A DNA stretch of 64,000 nucleotides. It comes from RYN-230 sp963720645. GTDB taxonomy: Bacteria > Actinomycetota > Actinomycetes > Streptosporangiales > Streptosporangiaceae. The stretch is taken from NCBI GenBank assembly GCA_963720645.1, contig CAVRFX010000026.1, forward strand, positions 500,696 to 564,695. Direction: 5' to 3'. The position numbers and the translations under genes are program-made. Positions 33,891 to 42,910 of the stretch are shown here, piece by piece. The first letter of the stretch is position 1, and every line of letters begins with the position of its first letter. Below the pieces are notes generated by a model. That model did no database searches. It had not been told where the DNA came from and saw only the letters and a program-made list of their open reading frames with translations.

Positions 33891-35418
33891 CTAGGGCCGG
33901 GCGACCGGCTGGGCGGGAGAGTTAGTGGAAACGCCAGGGTGAGAGGGGTGACTCCTCGCCGTCGTCGTCGCCGTCTCTGCTCTCCGGGCGCGCCGGGCCT
34001 GGGTGGGACGACTGGGCCGGGAAGGGGTCCGGGGCCAGCGGGCCGAGGTCTGCGGGCCGGGTCGCGGGCCGGCGTCCTGCGGGCCGGCGTCCTGCGGGCC
34101 AGCGTGCTGCGGGGCGGCGTGCTGCGGCCCCGCCTCCTGCGGGCCGGCGTGCTGCGGGGCGTCCGCTGGCAGCTCGTCGTCCCGGAGCCTGCGGCCTCCC
34201 GGGTCAGCAGCGGGCGGACGGGCACCCCACCAGCCGGAACCTCGCTGATCCGGGTTGGATCGACCCGGGTACCACTGTCCCGAATCATGGCCCGAATCAG
34301 CACGGCCCGAATCAGCACGGCCCGGGTCAGCGTCGCCTGGTTCGGCATCGCCCGGCTGAGTCCCGCCCGGACCAGGATCGCCGTAATCCGGATAAGCAAG
34401 GCCCGGATCTGCATCGCCCGGATCCGGCCGACCTGGGTACCACTGACCCGGCTCCTGCGGGCCGGCGGGCTCCGATGGCCATTCGCCGTTGTGAAGGGCC
34501 TCGTTGGAGGGGACCACGGTGGAGGGGACACCGGCGGAAGGGGCCCCGTTGGTTGACGCCGCCAGCCAGCCTGCGCCGGCCGCCAGCGCTGGGTCTGCGG
34601 GCTGCTCCGTGGACCGGGCCGGGCTCCCCCGGCCACCCGGGCTCCGCGGGCCGTTCGTGTTCGACGGGCCGCGCGTCCAAGGGTGCCCCGGCAGGCGGCG
34701 CGTCCCAGGACTGGGAAGCAGGCCGCGCATCCCAGCCCAGGCCAGCGGGGCCGGCCTCCGCGCTCCCGTTCCCGCTGTCCCGGTAGTCAGCGTCCCGGTA
34801 CAGGGCACTCCCGTTCTCTGCTATCCCGTTTCCGGTGCCCTGGTATCCAGCGCTCCCGTACTCCGGGCCGCCGTATCCCGGGCTGCCGTACTCCGGGGCG
34901 GCGTATCCCGGGCTGCCGTACTCCGGGGCGGCGTATCCCGGGCTGCCGTGTTCCGGGCGGCCATATTCCGGGCCACCGTACTCAGCAGTACCCCGGTATG
35001 CATCACGGCCGGGCGCGGCGTCACCCTGCCCAGGGCCCACATATCCGGTGTCGGCATATCTGGCGGCCCCGGGCCCAGGCAGGCGGGCGGTCGGCCCGCG
35101 GTCCACCTCGAGCCCACGGTCCACCTCGAGCCCACGGTCCACAGCGATCCCGCGGTCCACACCGGCCGCGCGATCCAGGTCGGCTGCCTGACCCGCACCG
35201 GCTGCCTGACCCGCACCGGCCGCATGGCCCGCACCGGGCGGATGATCCGGCCCCACTGCACCGTCCCCGGCAGGCCCGCGCCCCACAGACCGCTCCGGAT
35301 CCAGGCTGGCGCCCCGATCCGCGCGATCACCGCGCTGCGCGCGGACCCCGGCCGCCGCGGGGACCCGCGACGCCGCAGAGCTTCCGGAAGATACCGGCGG
35401 GGAGGCACCCGCGGCGCC
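33891..35418 (-). other. Repeat-rich region, probably the frameshifted continuation of the WecA-like protein tail
   Basis: Downstream of the 36-bp repeats the WecA frame turns arginine-rich. A neighbouring frame instead gives a tail-like sequence with repeated G-S-P-G-Y-A-A-P-E-Y units and better G/C at third positions. From about 34800 a third frame gives D-P-G-D-A-D-P-G, two Q-W-Y-P-G-R motifs and A-G-P-Q-D/H repeats to a stop at 33891. All tandem periods here (30, 18 and 15 bp) are multiples of three, as in coding DNA. One long disordered tail broken by two indels explains this best. It remains unproven. Confidence 0.4.
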
Positions 35419-36704
35419 GGCCCGCGCGCAGGCCCCGGCCCGCCTGAAGACCCCGGCCCGCGCGCAGGCCCCGGCCCGCCTGAAGACCCCGGCCCGCGTG
35501 CAGGCCCCGGGCCGCCCGAAGACCCTGGGCCGCCCGAAGGCACCGGCCCGGCCAGATTGGTGGCCAGCCGCAACTGGCCGCGCCGGTTCCACCAGCGCAG
35601 CCGCGGCATCGACGCCATCAGCAGCACCAGCACCCCGCCGGCGGTCACGATCGCCAGGATCAGCAGCTTCGTGCGCATGATCGACAGCAGCACGACGGTG
35701 CCGGCGAACAAAGCCGCCCACAGGTACATAAGCAGGACGCTGGCCCGGTGCGAATGCCCGATGGCCAGCAGCCGGTGCTGGAGGTGTTTCTTGTCCGCCG
35801 AGAACGGGGAGCGCCCGGCCCGGGTCCGCCGCACCACCGCGAGCAGCAGGTCGGCGTACGGGATCAGCATGATGATGGCCGGCACCAGCAGCGGCAGGAC
35901 TTCGGGGAAACGGTTGACCGTGCCGCCGCTGTAGGCCGACGGGTTGGTCAGCGTGTTCGGGTCCAGGGACGCGAGGCTGGAGATGGGCGCGTACGCGAGC
36001 AGCAGCCCCAGCAGCATGGACCCGGTGTCGCCCATGAAGATGCGGGCCGGGTGGAAGTTGTGCGGCAGGAAGCCCAGGCACACCCCGGCCAGGATGGCCG
36101 ACGCCAGCGCCGGGTCGGTCTGCTCGTCCAGGCCCAGCCGCTTCGTCAGCGTGTAGTAGTACAGGAAGAAGGCCGCCGCGCCGATCCCGACGATCCCGGC
36201 GGCGAGCCCGTCCAGCCCGTCGATGAAGTTGACCGCGTTGATGGTCACGACGACGACGAGAATGGTCAGCACGGTCTGCTGGTCGGAGGTCAGCGAGAGC
36301 GTGCCGCCGCCGGGGACCGGCAGCCAGGCCACCACCGCGCCGCTCCAGACGAGGATCGCGCCGGCCCCCACCTGGCCGGCCAGCTTGGTGATGGCTCCCA
36401 GTCCCCAGCGGTCGTCCACGATCCCCATGAGGACGAGCAGCCCGCCCGCGAGCAGCAGGCCACTGGCCACCCTGGTACCCATGAAAACGGTGCTGAGATG
36501 GGTCAGCCGGGAGGCGACCAGCAAGCCCGCGGCGAGGCCAAGGTACATGGCGATGCCGCCCAGCAGCGGGACCGGATCGGTATGGACATCCCGGGCCCGG
36601 GCCGCGTGCTCAGCACCCACCGCGATCGCGAGACGGCGGATGAGTGGCGTGAGCAGATACGTGACGGCGGCGGCCACCAGAACTGTGAGGCCGTACTCGC
36701 GCAT
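34821..36704 (-). CDS. Undecaprenyl/decaprenyl-phosphate GlcNAc-1-phosphate transferase (WecA/MraY family) with long tail
   Basis: It transfers GlcNAc-1-phosphate from UDP-GlcNAc to polyprenyl phosphate, the first step of arabinogalactan, teichoic acid or exopolysaccharide linkage units. The core of about 380 residues has eleven helices with the family motifs D-V-H-T-D-P-V-P-L-L-G-G, V-D-D-R-W, N-F-I-D-G-L-D-G-L-A, I-F-M-G-D-T-G-S and the H-x-H region K-K-H-L-Q-H-R-L-L-A-I-G-H-S-H. After the last helix the frame runs on for about 240 residues of low complexity, starting with three G-P-G-S-S-G-G-P-G-P-A-R units. The core is certain. The true C-terminus is not, see the repeat region downstream. 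Confidence 0.88.
   Translation of the reverse strand: MREYGLTVLVAAAVTYLLTPLIRRLAIAVGAEHAARARDVHTDPVPLLGGIAMYLGLAAGLLVASRLTHLSTVFMGTRVASGLLLAGGLLVLMGIVDDRWGLGAITKLAGQVGAGAILVWSGAVVAWLPVPGGGTLSLTSDQQTVLTILVVVVTINAVNFIDGLDGLAAGIVGIGAAAFFLYYYTLTKRLGLDEQTDPALASAILAGVCLGFLPHNFHPARIFMGDTGSMLLGLLLAYAPISSLASLDPNTLTNPSAYSGGTVNRFPEVLPLLVPAIIMLIPYADLLLAVVRRTRAGRSPFSADKKHLQHRLLAIGHSHRASVLLMYLWAALFAGTVVLLSIMRTKLLILAIVTAGGVLVLLMASMPRLRWWNRRGQLRLATNLAGPVPSGGPGSSGGPGPARGPGSSGGPGPARGPGSSGGPGPARGPAPRVPPRRYLPEALRRRGSPRRPGSARSAVIARIGAPAWIRSGLWGAGLPGTVQWGRIIRPVRAMRPVRVRQPVRVRQPTWIARPVWTAGSLWTVGSRWTVGSRWTAGRPPACLGPGPPDMPTPDMWALGRVTPRPAVMHTGVLLSTVARNMAARNTAARDTPPRSTAARDTPPRSTAARDTAARSTGALDTRAPETG
34856..34975 (-). 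repeat. 30-bp tandem repeat, about four copies
   Basis: Units of 30 bp encode, in one minus frame, the decapeptide G-S-P-G-Y-A-A-P-E-Y. Two central copies (34886-34945) are identical and the outer ones diverged. The period is a multiple of three, consistent with coding. Confidence 0.8.
35419..35526 (-). repeat. 36-bp tandem repeat, three copies
   Basis: Three 36-bp units encode the dodecapeptide G-P-G-S-S-G-G-P-G-P-A-R at the end of the WecA-like membrane core. Two are identical and the third (35491-35526) has several changes. Confidence 0.85.
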
Positions 36705-36803
36705 CCCGGTTCACCCGGCCCGTTCGGTTGCCTCATCCATTAGGGATCAACTTTAGAGCACTTACCTGAGGGTAGGCCGCACAGCCACCCATCGCGGCCA
36801 TAC

Positions 36804-37625
36804 TTACCCGGCGGCGGGCCCGCGGGAATGTTCTCCCTGGTCAGGGGCATCTTCGTGGTCGGGCGTCGCCGCGCCCGGCGCGGCGTCCCCCGGACCCGCC
36901 GGCGCGCCGGCGCTGTCCGGGACCTCCCAGTCCCCGGGGGCGTCCCCAGAGGCGTCCTCCGGGGCGTCCTCGGGGGCCGGTTCCTCCACGTCGTTCAGCA
37001 GGATCACTTCCCGCAACCGATCGGCCGGGATCACGCCCTCGCGCAGCAGCCTCGGCACGGTCCCGGTCAGGTCCACGATCGTGGACGGCACGTCCCCCGG
37101 GCACGGGCCGCCGTCCAGGTACACCGCGACCGAGTCGCCCAGCTGGGCCAGAGCCTCGTCGCAGGAGGTTGACGGCGGCTGCCCGGACAGGTTGGCGCTG
37201 CTCACGGCCAGCGGGCCGGTCCTCTTGAGCAGGTCGAGCGCGACCTGGTGCAGCGGCATCCGCACCGCCACCGTGCCCTTGGTGTCGCCCAGGTCCCAGA
37301 CCAGGGTGGGGCTGGACCGGCAGACGATGGTCAGCGCACCGGGCCAGAACTCCTCGATCAGGTCCTTCCCGGCGTCGTCCAGGTCCATGACCAGGGCCAT
37401 GGCCGCCCGGACCGTCCCCACCAGCACCGGCGGCGGCATGTCCCGGCCCCGGCCCTTGGCCTTGAGCAGGCCGTCCACGGCCACCGGGTCGAAGGCCTCG
37501 GCCGCGATCCCGTAGACCGTGTCGGTCGGCATGACCACGAGTTCACCGCGGCGCAGGGCCGCCTCCGCCTCCGCGAGTCCCTGCAGCAGCTGCGCCGGGT
37601 CCGCGCAGTCAAACCGTGCGCTCAT
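36804..37625 (-). CDS. L-threonylcarbamoyladenylate synthase (Sua5/YrdC family)
   Basis: It makes threonylcarbamoyl-AMP from threonine, bicarbonate and ATP for the universal tRNA t6A37 modification. The 273-residue protein has the YrdC domain in its first 205 residues: G-E-L-V-V-M-P-T-D-T-V-Y-G-I, K-G-R-G-R-D-M, W-P-G-A-L-T-I-V, V-A-V-R-M-P and S-S-A-N-L-S-G. The last 60 residues are an acidic Pro/Glu/Asp tail (E-P-A-P-E-D-A-P-E-D). There is no C-terminal Sua5 domain. Its ATG (37625) overlaps the prmC stop by 4 bp, the standard prfA-prmC-sua5 arrangement. Confidence 0.93.
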   Translation of the reverse strand: MSARFDCADPAQLLQGLAEAEAALRRGELVVMPTDTVYGIAAEAFDPVAVDGLLKAKGRGRDMPPPVLVGTVRAAMALVMDLDDAGKDLIEEFWPGALTIVCRSSPTLVWDLGDTKGTVAVRMPLHQVALDLLKRTGPLAVSSANLSGQPPSTSCDEALAQLGDSVAVYLDGGPCPGDVPSTIVDLTGTVPRLLREGVIPADRLREVILLNDVEEPAPEDAPEDASGDAPGDWEVPDSAGAPAGPGDAAPGAATPDHEDAPDQGEHSRGPAAG

Positions 37626-38530
37626 GGTGCTCCATCCTGCCACTGTTGCGGGCCGGGCCAGACCGCGGTCACGAAGCGGTCGCGCCGGGCCAGGTCCTTG
37701 TGGTTGCGGGTGTCGCGCCAGCCCCGTTCCTCGGCGAAAACCCAGTACACGGCGGCTCCCTGCGGCGCACCGTGCTCCACGGCGACCAGGCCGCCGGGGC
37801 GGAGCAGCCGCCGGGCGGCCTGCTCGACGACCTTGACCGCGTCCATGCCGTCGGTGCCGCCCCACAGCGCGGTGGCCGGATCGTACTCGCCCACCTCGGG
37901 CGGCACCGAGGACCCCCACGGGATGTAGGGCGGGTTGCTGACCACGAGGTCCACGGTCCCGTCCAGGTCCCGCAGGGCCTGGCCGAAGTCCTCTCCGTGC
38001 AGCGTGACCCGGCCCGCGGTGTGCGGGGCCGAGTCGGCGCAGCGGCTGATGTTGCGCTGCGCCCACTCCCGGGCCAGCGGGTCGGCCTCCACCGCGTGCA
38101 CCCGCGACCGGGGCACCTCCTGGGCGATGGCCAGCGCGATCGCGCCGGACCCGGTGCCCAGGTCGGCCACGACCGGCTCGGTGACGTCCATCTCGCGCAG
38201 CCGGTCGATGGCCCAGCCGGTCATCACCTCGGTCTCCGGCCGGGGCACGAACACGCCGGGGCCGACCTCGAGGTCCAGGTACCGGAAGTAGGCGTGCCCG
38301 GTAATGTGCTGCAGCGGCTCCCGCGCCTCACGCCGGGCGATCTCGTCCCAGAACCGCGGGTTGAACGCGGAGTCCGGAACGCGGTGCAGCTCACCGCGGC
38401 CGACGCCGTGCACGTGCGCGGCGATCTGCTCCGCGTCGGCCCGCGGCGAATCCACGCCTGCCTCAGCCAGCCGGGCCGCGGCCACCGTGATCTCGTCGAG
38501 CAGCAGGCTCCTGCGCGGCTCAGCCGCCAT
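37622..38530 (-). CDS. prmC: Peptide chain release factor N5-glutamine methyltransferase
   Basis: It methylates the glutamine of the GGQ motif in release factors. It has 302 residues: an N-terminal helical substrate-binding domain, then the methyltransferase domain with V-A-D-L-G-T-G-S-G-A-I-A at about 121-132 and the catalytic N-P-P-Y at 199-202. R-P-E-T-E-V at 97-102 is also conserved. It overlaps prfA by 11 bp, so enzyme and substrate are translated from one message. About 25 extra residues at the end are not in E. coli PrmC. Confidence 0.95.
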   Translation of the reverse strand: MAAEPRRSLLLDEITVAAARLAEAGVDSPRADAEQIAAHVHGVGRGELHRVPDSAFNPRFWDEIARREAREPLQHITGHAYFRYLDLEVGPGVFVPRPETEVMTGWAIDRLREMDVTEPVVADLGTGSGAIALAIAQEVPRSRVHAVEADPLAREWAQRNISRCADSAPHTAGRVTLHGEDFGQALRDLDGTVDLVVSNPPYIPWGSSVPPEVGEYDPATALWGGTDGMDAVKVVEQAARRLLRPGGLVAVEHGAPQGAAVYWVFAEERGWRDTRNHKDLARRDRFVTAVWPGPQQWQDGAP

Positions 38531-39593
38531 CCGCTGCTGCCGCTCTCCCTGACCGGTCCGCCTCCATCAGGGCGCTGATCACCGCGTCCAGGTCACCGTC
38601 GATGACGTGATCGAGGTTGTAGGCCTTGTAGCCGACCCGGTGGTCGGAGATCCGGTTCTCCGGGAAGTTGTAGGTGCGCACCCGCTGCGAGCGGTCCACG
38701 GTGGCTACCTGGCTGCGCCGTTCCGCCGCGGCCTGGGCCTCGGCGTCGGCCTGGGCCTGGGCCAGCAGGCGGGCGCGCAGGATGCGCAGCGCCTGCTCCT
38801 TGTTCTGCAGCTGGCTCTTCTCGTTCTGGCAGGACACGACGATGCCGGTGGGCTTGTGGGTGATCCGCACCGCGGAGTCGGTCGTGTTGACGCTCTGCCC
38901 GCCGGGCCCGGAGGACCGGTAGACGTCCACCCGCAGGTCGCCCGGGTCGATGTTCACCTCGACCGGGTCGGCTTCCGGCATGACCAGCACGCCTGCCGCC
39001 GAGGTGTGCACCCGGCCCTGGGATTCGGTGACCGGCACCCGCTGCACCCGGTGCACGCCGCCTTCGAACTTCATCCGGGACCAGACGCCGTCGCCGGCGG
39101 CGTGCCGGGGGGCCTTCACCGCGACCGTCACGTCCTTGTAGCCGCCCAGGCCGGTCATGGTGGAGTCCAGGACCTCGGTCTTCCAGCCCTGCCGCTCCGC
39201 GTACCGCAGGTACATGCGCAGCAGGTCGCCCGCGAACAGGGCCGATTCCTCGCCACCCTCGCCGGCCTTCACCTCGAGGAGGACGTCCTTGTCGTCCATG
39301 GCGTCCCGGGGCACCAGGTACTCGTTGAGCTGCTCTTCGAGCCTGGCCCGGCGGCGGCCCAGGTCCTCGGCCTCGGCCGCGAACGACGCGTCCTCGCCGG
39401 CCAGTTCACGGGCGGTCGCCTCGTCGGCGGCCGTCTGCTGCCACTGGTGGTACGTCTCGACGATGGGGCTGATCTCGCCGTAGCGGCGCGACAGCGCCCG
39501 GGCGCGCTCCGGGTCAGCGTGCACGGCTGAGTCGGCGAGGGTGCGCTCCAGGTCGGCGTGCTCCTGCGCCAGCTCACCCAGCCGGTCGAACAC
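38520..39593 (-). CDS. prfA: Peptide chain release factor 1
   Basis: It recognises UAA and UAG and triggers peptide release. It has 357 residues. The coiled N-terminal domain is followed by V-K-A-G-E-G-G-E-E-S-A-L-F, the stop-recognition P-V-T tripeptide (P187-V-T, giving RF1 rather than RF2 identity), the catalytic S-S-G-P-G-G-Q-S-V-N (GGQ at 231-233) and S-Q-L-Q-N-K. GTG at 39593 has an AGGAGG site six bases upstream. The longer open frame lacks a site. Confidence 0.96.
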   Translation of the reverse strand: MFDRLGELAQEHADLERTLADSAVHADPERARALSRRYGEISPIVETYHQWQQTAADEATARELAGEDASFAAEAEDLGRRRARLEEQLNEYLVPRDAMDDKDVLLEVKAGEGGEESALFAGDLLRMYLRYAERQGWKTEVLDSTMTGLGGYKDVTVAVKAPRHAAGDGVWSRMKFEGGVHRVQRVPVTESQGRVHTSAAGVLVMPEADPVEVNIDPGDLRVDVYRSSGPGGQSVNTTDSAVRITHKPTGIVVSCQNEKSQLQNKEQALRILRARLLAQAQADAEAQAAAERRSQVATVDRSQRVRTYNFPENRISDHRVGYKAYNLDHVIDGDLDAVISALMEADRSGRAAAADGG

Positions 39594-39677
39594 CGTTGTC
39601 CTCCTGCGGATTGCCCGTGAATCCCGGTGATCCGGCCAGAATGCGGATCCCGGGACAATTTGAAGCTGAAAATTGAA

Positions 39678-39745
39678 GATCACCGTGCCGTGGCCGCATG
39701 GTCCCGGTCCGGAAAGACCGGCCATGCCATCCCGGCACGGTGATC
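39678..39745 (-). terminator. Rho-independent-type terminator after rpmE
   Basis: GATCACCGTGCCG (39678-39690) is exactly inverted at 39733-39745, with further pairing inside (GCATGG/CCATGC and GGTC/GACC). On the minus strand the hairpin is followed by a T-rich run (TTCAATTTTC). Placed between rpmE and prfA, it should end most rpmE transcripts and leave prfA to its own promoter. Confidence 0.75.
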
Positions 39746-39753
39746 CGTGAACG

Positions 39754-39981
39754 CTACTTGGAGGTCGAGCCCGCGGCCTGCTTGCCGAACCGGCGCTCGA
39801 ACCGGGCCACGCGGCCGCCAGTGTCGAGGATCTTCTGCTTGCCGGTGTAGAAGGGGTGGCAGCTCGAGCAGATGTCGGCGTGGATGACGCCGTCCTTCGC
39901 CGTGCTGCGCGTGGTGAAGGTCTCCCCGCAGGTGCAGGTCACCTCGGTCACCACGTAGTCAGGGTGGATACCAGGCTTCAC
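39754..39981 (-). CDS. rpmE: 50S ribosomal protein L31, zinc-binding form
   Basis: A 75-residue ribosomal protein: M-K-P-G-I-H-P-D-Y ... C-T-C-G-E-T-F ... C-S-S-C-H-P-F-Y-T-G-K-Q. The four cysteines identify the zinc-containing (C+) L31 paralogue, the form replaced under zinc starvation. The C-terminal F-E-R-R-F-G-K is typical. It follows rho by about 180 bp. Confidence 0.97.
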   Translation of the reverse strand: MKPGIHPDYVVTEVTCTCGETFTTRSTAKDGVIHADICSSCHPFYTGKQKILDTGGRVARFERRFGKQAAGSTSK

Positions 39982-40158
39982 TTTGTGTACTCCTGCCTTG
40001 GTCGGTCGCCGGGTCGCCGGGCGGACGGGGCCGCCGCGGCGTGAACCGGTACCGCGCTGTTGATGGCTACCAGTGTGCCAGACCCTGCAACGTGCCGAAG
40101 GGCCTGGTGATTCCCTGCTGACCCGGGGGGCGCCCCCCCGGAGCCCCTCGCCGGCGGA

Positions 40159-42285
40159 TTAGGAGCCGACCGTGGTCTTCTGGACGTGGAGCAGGAACTC
40201 CGCGTTGCTCTTGGTCTCGCGCATCCGCTCCATGAGGACCTCGAGCGCCTGCTGCGGCTCCAGGGCGTGCAGCACCCGGCGGAGCTGCCAGACGATCTTC
40301 AGCTCCTCCGGCGTCATCAGGATCTCCTCCTTGCGGGTGCCGGAGGCGTCCACGTCGATGGCGGGGAAGATCCGCTTGTCGGCGAGCTCGCGGCGCAGCC
40401 GCAGCTCCATGTTGCCGGTGCCCTTGAACTCCTCGAAGATGACCTCGTCCGCGCGGGACCCGGTCTCGATGAGCGCCGTGGCCAGGATGGTCAGCGAGCC
40501 GCCGTGCTCGATGTTGCGGGCCGCGCCGAAGAACCGCTTCGGCGGGTACAGCGCGGTGGAGTCCACGCCACCGGACATGATCCGGCCGCTGGCCGGGGCG
40601 GCCAGGTTGTAGGCCCGGCCGAGCCGGGTGATGGAGTCCAGCAGCACGACCACGTCGTGGCCCATCTCCACCAGCCGCTTGGCCCGCTCGATGGCCAGCT
40701 CGGCGACCGTGGTGTGGTCCTCGGCGGGACGGTCGAAGGTGGAGTGGATCACTTCGCCCTTGACCGAGCGCTGCATGTCGGTGACTTCCTCAGGCCGCTC
40801 GTCCACGAGGACGACCATGAGGTGGCACTCCGGGTTGTTCTTGGTGATCGCGTTCGCGATGGCCTGCAGGATCATCGTCTTGCCCGCCTTGGGCGGCGAC
40901 ACGATGAGGCCGCGCTGGCCCTTGCCGATCGGGCTGACCAGGTCCATGATCCGGGTGGTCATCACGGTGGCGTCGGTCTCCAGCCGGAGCCGGTCCTGCG
41001 GGTACAGCGGCACCAGCTTGGAGAAGTCCGGGCGGCCGCGGGACTGCTCCGGGTCCAGGCCGTTGATCTTGTCCAGCCGGACCAGCGCGTTGAACTTCTC
41101 CCGGCGCTCCCCTTCACGCGGCTGGCGGACCGCGCCCTCGATCACATCTCCCTTGCGCAGGCCGTGCCGGCGGACCTGGGAGAGCGACACGTACACGTCG
41201 TTGGACCCGGGCAGGTACCCGGTGGTCCGGATGAAGCCGTAGTTGTCCAGCACGTCGAGGATGCCGGCGATCGGGATGAGCACGTCATCCTCGGTCACCA
41301 CCGGCTCGGCCTCCTGGCCGCCGCGCTCACGCCGGCGGTTCCGGTTGCGGAACCGGTCGCGGCTGCGGCGGCGGCCCGAGCCGTCGTCGTCGTCGTCCCC
41401 GCCGCGGTCCATCGCCTGACCGCCGCGCTGGCCATCCCGGCCGTTGCCGCGCTGGTTGTTGTCACGCTGGTTGCTGTCGCGCGGGCCGCCGTCACGCTGG
41501 TTGTCGCGCTGCTCGCCCCCGTCGCGGGAGTCGTCACGCCGGCCGCGCTGGCGCCGCTCGCGGCGCTGACCGTCCTGCCCGGACTGGCCGTCGGCACGCC
41601 CGGCGCTCTCACCGGCCCCGTTAGCAGCCTGGCCCGCATCCGCAGCGGTGGCGTTGTCCCCCGCCGAGGACGGGGAGAAAGTGAGCTGGCCGTCGGCGCC
41701 GTTGGCCTGGGCACCCTGTCCGGGGGCGCCAGCCTGGGCCGCGTCGCGGGACCCGCCCCGGCGCGCGTCGCGCGCCGTCGTGGCTGCTTCCTGCGCCGGG
41801 CCTGATGGCTGCGCGGCGTCGCCCAGGGCGGGCTGTGTGGTGGTGTCTGGCTCCATGGCGTCCTGCTCACGGTGGCGAGGCGCGCCGGCTCCCGCGGACG
41901 CGCCACGCTGGGCTGAGTTGTCGAGTGCCCCACTCCCGTTGCCCGCCAGGGGGCCAGCCGGCGGGGCGCTGTCCTGAGCGGGTGCGCCCTGCTGGCCCTG
42001 GGTGGCTCCGCCACCCGGCTGGCTCCGGGCGGCCCCGCCGCCCTGCTTGCTCTGGATGGCCTCGATGAGCTGGCTCTTGCGCATCCGGCCGGTGCCGGTG
42101 ATGCCCATCGACTGGGCGAGCCGCTGAAGGTCGGCCAGCAGCATGCCGGACAGCCCGGAACCGCCGCGGCGGGCGGGCTTGTCAGTCACCGTCTCACCGG
42201 CCGGCGCAGGGGTGCCCCCGGTGAAGCCAGGGGACGCCTCAGGCGTACCTGAGGAGCCGGTGAAGAGTTCGGTGGTGTCGCTCAC
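40159..42285 (-). CDS. rho: Transcription termination factor Rho with long low-complexity insert
   Basis: The hexameric RNA helicase that ends transcription. It has 708 residues against about 420 in E. coli. Residues 47-80 form the N-terminal helix bundle (L-L-A-D-L-Q-R-L-A-Q-S-M-G-I). About 85-325 is an Arg/Gly/Asp/Gln-rich insert with repeated D-N-Q-R-D-G-G and D-D-D-D runs, as in actinobacterial Rho. The RNA-binding cold-shock domain (G-F-I-R-T-T-G-Y-L-P) is at 335-400. The ATPase core has Walker A P-P-K-A-G-K-T (464-470), Walker B V-V-V-L-L-D and the Q and R loops. Bicyclomycin-site residues appear conserved. Confidence 0.96.
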   Translation of the reverse strand: MSDTTELFTGSSGTPEASPGFTGGTPAPAGETVTDKPARRGGSGLSGMLLADLQRLAQSMGITGTGRMRKSQLIEAIQSKQGGGAARSQPGGGATQGQQGAPAQDSAPPAGPLAGNGSGALDNSAQRGASAGAGAPRHREQDAMEPDTTTQPALGDAAQPSGPAQEAATTARDARRGGSRDAAQAGAPGQGAQANGADGQLTFSPSSAGDNATAADAGQAANGAGESAGRADGQSGQDGQRRERRQRGRRDDSRDGGEQRDNQRDGGPRDSNQRDNNQRGNGRDGQRGGQAMDRGGDDDDDGSGRRRSRDRFRNRNRRRERGGQEAEPVVTEDDVLIPIAGILDVLDNYGFIRTTGYLPGSNDVYVSLSQVRRHGLRKGDVIEGAVRQPREGERREKFNALVRLDKINGLDPEQSRGRPDFSKLVPLYPQDRLRLETDATVMTTRIMDLVSPIGKGQRGLIVSPPKAGKTMILQAIANAITKNNPECHLMVVLVDERPEEVTDMQRSVKGEVIHSTFDRPAEDHTTVAELAIERAKRLVEMGHDVVVLLDSITRLGRAYNLAAPASGRIMSGGVDSTALYPPKRFFGAARNIEHGGSLTILATALIETGSRADEVIFEEFKGTGNMELRLRRELADKRIFPAIDVDASGTRKEEILMTPEELKIVWQLRRVLHALEPQQALEVLMERMRETKSNAEFLLHVQKTTVGS

Positions 42286-42910
42286 GAGGGGTCCTTCCCA
42301 GGGAGCGGGCGTCGGCCGCGCTCGCGGCCGTTCGACCCGGTGTCACGGCCCGGCGAAATCAGCCGGGCCAGGTACTGCCTAATCTGTCCTGCCTTTACCG
42401 CCGCGGCCTGCGCGTCCGCCCGTGTCTCGTTTCCGGACCCGGTCCCAGGCGGCAACCACAGGGTTAACCCCGAGTCCATGCCCGGGGCTGGGGTTTCGGA
42501 ACGAGCCCAGACGGCTGGGGTAGCGCGCCTCGACCTCCCGCCCGCTCCCGGTTCACCCCGACCGCCCCGCGTTTCATGTATGCGGAGGGGAGGTGGTGAC
42601 CCGGAGAGTTGACGGAGCGTCACTGACCCCGCCCGGCGGTCAAGCCGGTCTCGGCGCAAGTGACGGGCGAGCACCTGGCCCCATGATGGGGTATCTGGTG
42701 CAGCACCCACCTTAACACTAGGAGAGCCCACAGCATTCCCTCGGCACCGGTCCGTGTGTCGTGAATGACCCTGTCCAGTCTTGCGGCAGCTCCGCGCGAC
42801 CCTTCCAGGGCAGCCCGGCCAGGCGTCCAGGACGCCGGGGTCCGTGACGTCCGTGTCCGGGAACTGTATCCGGGAGCACGTCATCCGGGAACACTGCGTC
42901 CGGGTACGCG
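42286..42910 (-). promoter_or_regulatory. 625-bp rho leader / thrB-rho intergenic region
   Basis: No gene: the long open frame on this strand is arginine/serine-rich and matches no protein. A TAGTGTTAAG element (minus strand, about 42712-42721) resembles a vegetative -10, without a good -35. Long leaders before rho are common in actinomycetes and could serve autoregulation, but I see no diagnostic structure. Confidence 0.35.
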
